A stretch of DNA of 5,412 bases from Chloroflexia bacterium (GTDB taxonomy: Bacteria > Chloroflexota > Chloroflexia > Thermomicrobiales > CFX8). This document shows, one piece after another, positions 1 through 4,688 of this stretch; position 1 is the first letter of the stretch, and every line of letters starts with the position of its first letter. The position numbers and the translations under genes were made by a program. The stretch spans positions 1-5,412 of the forward strand of contig JACCZH010000378.1 of the NCBI GenBank assembly GCA_013696045.1. The letters run 5' to 3'. A model generated the notes under the pieces. That model saw only the letters and a program-made list of their open reading frames with translations, did not search any database and had not been told where the DNA came from.

Positions 1-124
1 CAATGCACATTGTTGCCATGATCGCCAACATCAGCCCATAGGTAACCCAGGGCCTACCCGGGAACCTGACGCTGTCGTGCCTGTCCGCTGTTGAGATCGC
101 TGCTTGCATCGCGCCTGTCTTCAT
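1..124 (-). CDS. Partial N-terminus of a probable membrane protein (possibly rhomboid-like)
   Basis: Only the first 41 codons are in the window; the reading frame stays open to the left edge. An in-frame TAG lies upstream of the ATG at 124-122. A second in-frame ATG at 109-107 is equally possible and has a weak AGG a few bases upstream. The protein has a short polar N-terminus (residues 1 to about 23, with several charged residues), then a PWVTY motif leading into a hydrophobic segment (LMLAIMATMCI) that looks like the start of a first membrane helix. A short polar leader followed by P-x-V-T-Y and a helix is common at the start of rhomboid-family intramembrane serine proteases, but the catalytic Ser/His regions are outside the window, so that name is a guess. 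It is on the same strand as the ABM-like gene, 170 bases downstream of it, so it probably has its own promoter. Coding status is moderately supported; function is not. Confidence 0.5.
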   Translation of the reverse strand, partial: MKTGAMQAAISTADRHDSVRFPGRPWVTYGLMLAIMATMCI

Positions 125-294
125 GCGGAAGCCGAGCTATGCGGCGGCTCGCAAAAAGGTTGCCAGGGTCATGGACGAGCCTATGACAAAAGTACCATAC
201 GTAAAAGGACAATTTGGCTATAAAGACATTAGGAAGCCGCAAGCTAATGGTTTACGTCTGTGTCGTCATAAGGGCCGGCCCCGTTGGCAAGTGC
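125..294. other. Intergenic stretch between two minus-strand genes
   Basis: This 170-base gap is AT-richer around 181-235 than the flanking genes, as expected for a promoter region of the minus-strand gene ending at the left edge, but no convincing -35/-10 pair was found. It holds a perfect 10-base palindrome GGGCCGGCCC at 272-281. No T-run follows it on either strand, so it is not called a terminator. Short open frames here have no supporting start signal or recognisable protein. Confidence 0.45.
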
Positions 295-1056
295 CTATGC
301 TTCGCCTTGGGTGAAGCCGGATACCTCAACGTCGCGCATAAACCAGGCCAGTAGCCTGCCGGTGGAGGTCACAATCTCCAGCTTGGCGCGGAACTCCGTG
401 GATTCGAACGGGCCGTCGTGGGCGCTGTGCAGGCCGGACGCCAGGTAGGCGTCGAGGTCGTCCTGGTTGCGGAAGCCCAGATAGGTGACGTAGACATTGT
501 CTGGATAGAGAACGGCGGCGAAAAACTGGAAGCCATGCACCTGCACCAGCGATCGTGGCGCGGTGGGGGACGCAATCATCGGCCACCAGTTGCGCAGCGT
601 CTCGAGGTCCTCCAGTTGCCGGATCTCGCTTATTCGTACCGCGCCCGGTGGGTACCAGCTGACGACCTCGCGATTTGCAGCCGGCATTGAGGCGCCGGTC
701 AAATACATATCGACTACCCCGCTGCGGCGGGAGGTGACACTGGTGAGCCAGGGATTGTCGGGTTCGTGGCTGGCAACGTGGTCGTGCAGGTCACCCTGAT
801 GGCGGTGGATATAGTTATCCAGAGTCTGCTGATTTTGCCAGAACGAGACACCACGGCCACGTTGGCCATCATTCATGAGCAGCACAAGCTGAAATCCCGG
901 CCAGGCACGGGTAAGCTGAGAAGCAAGCCGGGAGGACGCGCGCAGCTGGTCGTCTGTCACATCAGAATCGAAGACCGTCTCCCGGCAGGCGAGGTTTTCG
1001 GTCGGGCCATAGCTGGCGAGTGGTTGGTAGTCGTCAAAATGCGGCACGCCTGGCAT
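295..1056 (-). CDS. Hypothetical protein with two ABM-like (dimeric alpha/beta barrel) halves
   Basis: This 253-residue soluble protein is not recognised by name. It has no signal peptide and no membrane segment. Two parts look alike. Around residues 50-95 there is GFQLVLLMNDGQRGRGVSFW, then a TLDNYIHRHQGDLHDH helix. Around residues 170-220 there is VHGFQFFAAVLYPDNVYVTY, then a DDLDAYLASGLHSAHDG helix. Strand, 'x-x-x-[FY]W/YLGF' strand, then a D-x-[LY]-x-x-Y helix with a following His is the usual look of ABM / dimeric alpha-beta barrel domains, seen in heme-degrading monooxygenases and many proteins of unknown role. A tandem arrangement would let one chain form the barrel that ABM proteins normally make as dimers. 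The ATG at 1056 has AGGGGAG only one or two bases upstream; GTG at codon 4 (1047-1045) would give better spacing. It is transcribed divergently from the aminotransferase pair with a 97-base gap, so shared regulation is plausible. The ABM assignment is inferred from pattern only. Confidence 0.75.
   Translation of the reverse strand: MPGVPHFDDYQPLASYGPTENLACRETVFDSDVTDDQLRASSRLASQLTRAWPGFQLVLLMNDGQRGRGVSFWQNQQTLDNYIHRHQGDLHDHVASHEPDNPWLTSVTSRRSGVVDMYLTGASMPAANREVVSWYPPGAVRISEIRQLEDLETLRNWWPMIASPTAPRSLVQVHGFQFFAAVLYPDNVYVTYLGFRNQDDLDAYLASGLHSAHDGPFESTEFRAKLEIVTSTGRLLAWFMRDVEVSGFTQGEA
299..317. repeat. Small inverted repeat at the 3' end of the ABM-like gene
   Basis: GCTTCGCC (299-306) pairs with GGTGAAGC (310-317) across a 3-base loop: 8 pairs, one of them G-T. 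It lies inside the last codons of the minus-strand gene. There is no T-run after it in the minus direction, so it could be a weak transcription pause or chance. It is recorded as a structure, not as a terminator. Confidence 0.3.
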
Positions 1057-1153
1057 TCTCCCCTGACTTTAGCGCTTATGATGTGTTTGTATCCTACTCT
1101 AATGAACCGATTGATTGCGGTAGCGCTGTTGCCGCGCCAGGAAGGGACGTGGT
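1057..1153. promoter_or_regulatory. Divergent promoter region between ABM-like gene and aminotransferase pair
   Basis: These 97 bases separate two divergent genes and must hold both start regions. On the plus strand TATGAT at 1077-1082 matches the sigma-70 -10 consensus at 5 of 6 positions, but no good -35 lies 16-18 bases upstream. On the minus strand TTCATT (1105-1100) and CATCAT (1082-1077) are 17 bases apart, a weak pair that would overlap the plus-strand -10. The 7-mer TAGCGCT, containing the 6-base palindrome AGCGCT, occurs twice, at 1070-1076 and 1121-1127, 51 bases apart; this may be a pair of regulator sites or chance. The position as a control region is well supported; the individual elements are not. 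Confidence 0.45.
1139..1147 (+). promoter_or_regulatory. Ribosome binding site deciding a TTG start
   Basis: AGGAAGGGA ends 6 bases before the TTG at 1154. This purine-rich site favours TTG 1154 over GTG 1160 (12-base gap) and over the internal ATG 1190, which has no such site in front of it. Confidence 0.65.
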
Positions 1154-2281
1154 TTGAGCGTGTCTGATCTTCTCCGCTCGGATACACCGATGGGACGGGC
1201 GTTAGCCGTCCGGGTGCTTGGGCACGGAGCCGCGATTGGCGCACAGGCTGACACTGCCGAGCTGCTCGATCTCACCCGGCCTGAACCACAGGAGACGGCG
1301 GCCCCAATCCGAAAGGCCGCAAAAGCTGCGCTTGAGCGTGGCGAGACGCACTACACCGCGCGCACCGGGATTCTGCCGTTGCGGCAGGCTATCGCCGGGA
1401 TGTCGACGGTTGATGGTTTCCCGGCGACTGCTGAAGGTGTCGCAATTACAAATGGAGGTGCTGAGGCACTCTATATTGCTCTCCAGGCGACACTGCAACC
1501 TGGCGACCGAGCGCTGCTGTTGGAGCCGGTGGCTCCGCGGGTGATAGATGTCGTCCGGTTCATTGGCGCGCAACCGGTGGTGTTGACGGATATCGAGGAT
1601 GCGCGGTTGGAGGGCGGCGACGTTGTGGTGGTGTCAGCGCCGTCTTCTCTCAGTAGCGTTGCCATGCCGGACCACGGTTTAACAGTGCTCCTTGAGGCTG
1701 CCCGGAAACAGGATGTCACGGTCATCGTTGATCGTTCAGCCGCGCCGGATCGCTACCAGCCCGCTCCACCATTTGCCCGTCCAGATCTGGCGGCGGAGGT
1801 CATTACCGTGGGATCGTTTTCGGGCGGCTACGGGTTGGCCGGCTGGCGGGTTGGCTATTTCACCTCACCGCCGGACGGGATGGAGCGGCTGGCCGGATTG
1901 AAAGAGTCCATGTCGATCTGCACCACAACCGTCGCGCAGTTTGCCGCGCAAGCTGCGCTAGAGCACGCGGGCGAGCTGCTGGCACTAGAGCGTGACCGCT
2001 TCACCAGACGACGGGACATGCTGATCCAGATTCTTGCGGCGAGCGGTATCCCAGTCATTCAGCCGGACGTGTATCCAGCGTTACTGATCGACATCAGACA
2101 ATCTGGCATGGACGACCATCGTTTCGCCCAACGCCTGGCGAGCGAGGCTGGAGTGGTCGTCGAGCCTGGCTCAATCTTCGGTGAGTCGTTAGCGGGTCAT
2201 GTACGGATCAACCTTGGGGTTGAGGAGACGATGCTTATTGAAGGCGTAACCAGACTGGCGTCGTTTGTGGAGGCAGGATGA
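1154..2281 (+). CDS. Aminotransferase-fold pseudoenzyme lacking the PLP lysine
   Basis: This 375-residue protein has the length and motif order of a fold-type I (class I/II) aminotransferase and looks like a diverged relative of the next gene. Retained features include Tyr67 in THYTARTG, the TNGGAEAL phosphate loop, Asp193 (the partner of the pyridine nitrogen), Ser221, Arg232 in GWRVGY (phosphate) and Arg351 in HVRINLG (substrate carboxylate). The Schiff-base lysine is replaced by Gly224 (GGC, 1823-1825) in SFSGGYGLAGWRVGY, where relatives have S-x-S-K. The NPTG asparagine is Ser165, the DEIY tyrosine is Ala196 and the aromatic that stacks on the cofactor is Ala127. The frame is intact and well kept throughout, so this is not a decaying pseudogene. 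It is unlikely to transaminate alone and is more likely a regulatory or structural subunit of the downstream enzyme, whose start codon overlaps its stop. Its start is TTG, chosen on the ribosome binding site. No substrate is inferred. Confidence 0.88.
   Translation: MSVSDLLRSDTPMGRALAVRVLGHGAAIGAQADTAELLDLTRPEPQETAAPIRKAAKAALERGETHYTARTGILPLRQAIAGMSTVDGFPATAEGVAITNGGAEALYIALQATLQPGDRALLLEPVAPRVIDVVRFIGAQPVVLTDIEDARLEGGDVVVVSAPSSLSSVAMPDHGLTVLLEAARKQDVTVIVDRSAAPDRYQPAPPFARPDLAAEVITVGSFSGGYGLAGWRVGYFTSPPDGMERLAGLKESMSICTTTVAQFAAQAALEHAGELLALERDRFTRRRDMLIQILAASGIPVIQPDVYPALLIDIRQSGMDDHRFAQRLASEAGVVVEPGSIFGESLAGHVRINLGVEETMLIEGVTRLASFVEAG
2269..2273 (+). promoter_or_regulatory. Ribosome binding site inside the upstream gene, coupling the two aminotransferases
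   Basis: GGAGG sits in the last codons of the upstream gene, 4 bases before ATG 2278. With the ATGA start/stop overlap (2278-2281) it indicates translational coupling and roughly matched synthesis of the two proteins. Confidence 0.7.
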
Positions 2282-3426
2282 ACGAGAGAACGGACACTGT
2301 GGTCGACGAGGTCAACATCTTTGCTCTCCAGGAGTTGGCGGCCCGTTCACCGGACGCTATCAGCCTTGGCCTGGGAGACCCCGACCTGCCGACGCCGGCC
2401 CACATTGTGGACGCCGCGATAGCGGCGATTGACGAGGGCCGCACCGGTCCCGCGCCAACCCGTGGCCTGCCCGAGCTGCGACATGCTCTGGCGCGCAAGC
2501 TGCTGCGCGTGAACGGAATTAAGGCCGACCCGGAGCGCGAGATTCTGGTGACGACTGGCAGTCAGGAGGCGTTGTTCCTGCTGGTGCAGGCCTTGATCGA
2601 GCCTGGCGACGAGGTGATCGTGCCTGATCCGCGCTATCCCTCGTATGACGCCGCCATCCACCTGGCCGGCGGGAGAATCGTGCTAACACCAACCGACGAG
2701 CGGCACGATTTTGATTTGGACCCCGTTGAGGTTGAGGCGCGCATTACTGACAGGACCAAAGCGATCCTGCTGATTACACCCAGCAACCCGACAGCCGGCA
2801 TCATCTCGCCCGCCAATCTGCAACGCCTGGCCGAGATCGCGATAGAGCGCGACCTGATCGTTATCGCCGACGAGATCTACGAGAACTTTGTTTACGACGG
2901 CGCCGAGCATGTCAGCATCGCCTCACTGCCGGGTATGCGCGAGCGCACGATTACGCTTGGTGGACTCTCCAAAGCCTACGCGATGACAGGCTGGCGTGTG
3001 GGCTACATCACCGCTCCGGCTGAGTTCATCCACGCAGTGGCCGGGTTAAAGGCACTGGTGAATATCCATGCGCCGACAGTCTCACAGTGGGCGGCGGTCG
3101 CGGCGCTGGATGGCCCGCAGGAGTGCATCGCTGAGATGCGCGAGATCTACGATCGGCGGCGGAAGCTGGTGATGGACGCTCTGACCGGCATGGGGCTGAC
3201 CTTCGGCCAGCCGAAGGGCGCATTCTACATCTGGGCCAACATCTCCTCGACCGGCATTGACGCGACCACGCTCTCGTACCTGTTGCTGCGCGACGCCGGT
3301 GTGCTCGTCTTCCCCGGCACGGCGTTTGGCGAGAAATGGGGTAATTATATGCGCTTCACACTCCTGCAACCGGAGCCGATCCTTGAGGAAGCCATGGAGA
3401 GAATGCGCCGGGTGTTGCGTGGCTAA
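2278..3426 (+). CDS. PLP-dependent class I/II aminotransferase with intact lysine
   Basis: This 382-residue cytoplasmic enzyme belongs to the aspartate aminotransferase superfamily (fold type I, gamma-like subgroup). Motifs in order are LGLGDPDLPTP at the N-terminus, TTGSQEAL (phosphate loop), DPRYPSY with Tyr120 stacking on the cofactor, SNPTAG with Asn170, ADEIYENFVY with Asp198 and Tyr201, GGLSKAYAMTGWRVGY with the Schiff-base Lys232 and phosphate-binding Arg240, PKGAFY, and Arg359 in NYMRFTL for the substrate carboxylate. It should transfer amino groups between an amino acid and a 2-oxo acid, but the sequence does not show which. One oddity: where relatives have a tyrosine in [RKH]-Y-T-x-x-x-G-L-P-E-L-R (Tyr70 in E. 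coli AspAT, reaching the partner subunit's PLP), this protein has Pro58 (TGPAPTRGLPELR). It overlaps the upstream lysine-less relative by 4 bases. It is the second gene of a probable two-gene operon; nothing like a hairpin terminator was seen after it. Confidence 0.93.
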   Translation: MNERTDTVVDEVNIFALQELAARSPDAISLGLGDPDLPTPAHIVDAAIAAIDEGRTGPAPTRGLPELRHALARKLLRVNGIKADPEREILVTTGSQEALFLLVQALIEPGDEVIVPDPRYPSYDAAIHLAGGRIVLTPTDERHDFDLDPVEVEARITDRTKAILLITPSNPTAGIISPANLQRLAEIAIERDLIVIADEIYENFVYDGAEHVSIASLPGMRERTITLGGLSKAYAMTGWRVGYITAPAEFIHAVAGLKALVNIHAPTVSQWAAVAALDGPQECIAEMREIYDRRRKLVMDALTGMGLTFGQPKGAFYIWANISSTGIDATTLSYLLLRDAGVLVFPGTAFGEKWGNYMRFTLLQPEPILEEAMERMRRVLRG

Positions 3427-3613
3427 ATCTGGCGGGTCGCGTTCGGGATGGTGTTACGCTCAGAGTACGGGAATTACATGTCTCTGTACGATGAGTTGTA
3501 TACCGGATGTACTTTCTTGATTACATTACGGACAGGGAGCAAAGCGTTTTTCGTAGGGGGTAGGCGCTGCCGAATCGAGTTATTACACTCCATCGTTACG
3601 CCGTACGGAAGAT

Positions 3614-3621
3614 GATACTGT
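3614..3621 (+). promoter_or_regulatory. Possible extended -10 element for the VKOR-SPW unit
   Basis: GATACTGT, preceded by T at 3613 to read TGATACTGT, resembles an extended -10 (TGn followed by TACTGT). It would place the transcript start near 3628, just before the ribosome binding site, giving a very short leader. No good -35 is visible 17 bases upstream. This is weak evidence. Confidence 0.22.
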
Positions 3622-3630
3622 CTTAAAAGA

Positions 3631-3636
3631 AGGAAG
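3631..3636 (+). promoter_or_regulatory. Ribosome binding site supporting a CTG start
   Basis: AGGAAG followed by a 5-base spacer leads directly into CTG at 3642-3644. This decides the start of the VKOR gene, because the frame from the in-frame TAA (3624-3626) to GTG 3783 contains no ATG, GTG or TTG codon. Confidence 0.65.
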
Positions 3637-3641
3637 TTCCC

Positions 3642-4217
3642 CTGAGCGACGAATATACTCCTCCAGGCTGGGACAACAATCCGTCAAGCTGGCCACAGCG
3701 CCTGCCGATCATTGGGATCTCTCTGATCGGGGTAAGCATTGCCACCTATCTCACCCTGTATCAACTTGATGTTGTCGCTACGGTGTGGGAGCCATTCTTC
3801 GGGGACGGTAGCGAGACGATTCTGAATTCCAGCGTGTCCACCGTCCTGCCGATTCCCGACGCTGCGCTGGGCGCGCTGGCGTATCTCGTGGACGCAGCAG
3901 CCGGAGTGGTTGGCCGGCGCGACCGTTGGCGAAGCATGCCGTGGATTGTGGTGCTGTTTGGTCTTGCGATTGGGCCTTTGGGCGCTGTGAGTATCATGCT
4001 GACCATCTTTCAGCCGGTGCTGTATGACTCCTGGTGTACGTTGTGCCTGGCGTCGGCGGCAGTTTCGCTGGTGATGATCGGGCCGGCGATGGATGAAGTG
4101 CTGGCCACATTGCAGTTCCTCAAGCGTGAGAAGCAGCGCGGGCACTCGCTGTGGCGCGCGTTCTGGCGCGGCGGCAGTGACCAGGATGTGCCCGGGCCGG
4201 CAACGGTCAACGGATAG
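3642..4217 (+). CDS. Vitamin K epoxide reductase (VKOR) family membrane protein
   Basis: This is a 191-residue integral membrane protein of the bacterial VKOR family, which moves electrons between quinone and thiol partners in disulfide-bond formation. It has about four membrane helices: roughly residues 21-42 (RLPIIGISLIGVSIATYLTL), 74-91, 99-127 and 131-150. The active-site C-x-x-C is WCTLC, with Cys132 and Cys135 at the start of the last helix. These are the only cysteines, so the loop cysteine pair of classical VKORs is absent. The start is read as CTG 3642 behind a clear AGGAAG site. Starting at GTG 3783 instead would delete the first helix and the polar leader (SDEYTPPGWDNNPSSWPQR), which reads as a natural family N-terminus. 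The stop TAG overlaps the ribosome binding site of the SPW gene, so the two are probably co-transcribed. The redox partner is not identified here, and with only one cysteine pair the enzymatic activity is uncertain. Confidence 0.87.
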   Translation: MSDEYTPPGWDNNPSSWPQRLPIIGISLIGVSIATYLTLYQLDVVATVWEPFFGDGSETILNSSVSTVLPIPDAALGALAYLVDAAAGVVGRRDRWRSMPWIVVLFGLAIGPLGAVSIMLTIFQPVLYDSWCTLCLASAAVSLVMIGPAMDEVLATLQFLKREKQRGHSLWRAFWRGGSDQDVPGPATVNG

Positions 4218-4220
4218 GAG
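4216..4220 (+). promoter_or_regulatory. Ribosome binding site deciding a GTG start for the SPW gene
   Basis: AGGAG, overlapping the VKOR stop codon, ends 6 bases before GTG 4227 and 12 bases before ATG 4233, so GTG 4227 is the preferred start. Confidence 0.6.
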
Positions 4221-4226
4221 TGGACG

Positions 4227-4688
4227 GTGTCGATGTGGTTCCAGCTTGCGGCGGCGGTGGTTGGAGTGTGGTTGATGGCCTCGCCATCGGTTCTGGGCTT
4301 TGACGATCCTGCCCGCACAAGTGTGTTGATTGCCGGCCCACTCGCGGTGAGTGCTGCCGTGGTTTCGGCGTGGGAGATAGGGCGTGGCTTGCGCTGGATC
4401 AATGTGCTGGTCGGAGTATGGTTGCTGGTTTCTCCTTTGCTGCTCGGTTTTGTGATGAACGCAGCCATCAATAGCTCCATAGCGGGCAGTCTGTTGATCG
4501 CGTTATCGCTGCTTGGACGCCATATCTCCGGCCGTTACGGCGGAGGGTGGCGATCGTTATGGTCGTGGAGACGACGCGCCGCGTCGCCTCTACATGGTCG
4601 GCTCAATTTGAGCCCGGTTCAACTACCGGCACGAGCGGCGCGGCCCGCAGCGTCCGCAGATACAGCACGATTTGAGGCATGGCGATGA
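4227..4688 (+). CDS. SPW-repeat small membrane protein
   Basis: This is a 153-residue membrane protein with two copies of the SPW-type motif: GVWLMASPSVLGF (about residues 12-24) and GVWLLVSPLLLGF (about residues 63-75), each at the end of a membrane helix. Each is followed by a second helix (about 31-48 and 80-95), giving four helices in a duplicated two-helix unit. SPW-repeat proteins are small bacterial membrane proteins of unknown biochemical function. The gene begins 9 bases after the VKOR stop and is probably co-transcribed with it, which hints at a shared membrane role. After about residue 97 the chain becomes a basic, low-complexity tail rich in Arg, Ala and Trp. Its last 28 codons lie antisense to the end of the convergent MFS gene, so the tail may be a read-through extension and not a conserved domain. 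Confidence 0.85.
   Translation: MSMWFQLAAAVVGVWLMASPSVLGFDDPARTSVLIAGPLAVSAAVVSAWEIGRGLRWINVLVGVWLLVSPLLLGFVMNAAINSSIAGSLLIALSLLGRHISGRYGGGWRSLWSWRRRAASPLHGRLNLSPVQLPARAARPAASADTARFEAWR
4566..4592. repeat. GC-rich inverted repeat between convergent genes
   Basis: CGACGC (4572-4577) pairs with GCGTCG (4581-4586) over a 3-base loop. After one A-C mismatch GAG (4568-4570) pairs with CTC (4588-4590), and two further weak pairs extend it. It lies in the SPW tail and just past the MFS stop codon (4603), where a bidirectional stop would be useful. No T-run follows on either strand, so intrinsic termination is not demonstrated. Confidence 0.3.

Larger units (their letters stand above)
3427..3641. 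other. Intergenic region before the VKOR gene
   Basis: These 215 bases are AT-richer than the genes. No strong hairpin terminator for the aminotransferase operon was found: the T-run at 3547-3551 (TTTTT) has no stable stem before it, and CAGAG/CTCTG (3461-3465 with 3482-3486) is only 5 pairs with a 16-base loop. CCGTACGG at 3601-3608 is an 8-base palindrome. A short open frame at 3478-3615 lacks support. A promoter for the VKOR gene is expected here. Confidence 0.5.

Noticed and set aside
272..281. Perfect palindrome GGGCCGGCCC considered as a terminator
   Set aside because: There is no loop and no following T-run on either strand; it may be only a restriction-site-like palindrome in GC-rich DNA.
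123..314. Plus-strand open frame of 63 codons near the left edge
   Set aside because: It is highly basic, has no ribosome binding site, and covers a promoter-like gap and the end of the ABM-like gene.
957..1244. Minus-strand open frame spanning the divergent control region
   Set aside because: It overlaps the starts of both neighbouring genes in another frame and shows no protein-like pattern.
1154..2281. Idea that the lysine-less aminotransferase is a decaying pseudogene
   Set aside because: The frame is intact over 375 codons, it has a good ribosome binding site and a coupled downstream start, and the phosphate and carboxylate arginines are retained; loss is confined to catalytic positions.
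3478..3615. 45-codon plus-strand open frame starting at ATG 3478 in the gap before the VKOR gene
   Set aside because: It has no purine-rich ribosome binding site and no recognisable protein pattern; a frame of this length is expected by chance.
3684..4145. Long minus-strand open frame (153 codons) opposite the VKOR gene
   Set aside because: It is antisense to a well-supported membrane protein; its product is rich in His, Arg, Asn and Gln with no domain pattern, as expected from the reverse complement of hydrophobic codons.
4010..4480. Minus-strand open frame of 156 codons across the VKOR/SPW junction
   Set aside because: It is antisense to two supported genes and has a Thr/Ser/Pro-rich composition with no domain pattern.
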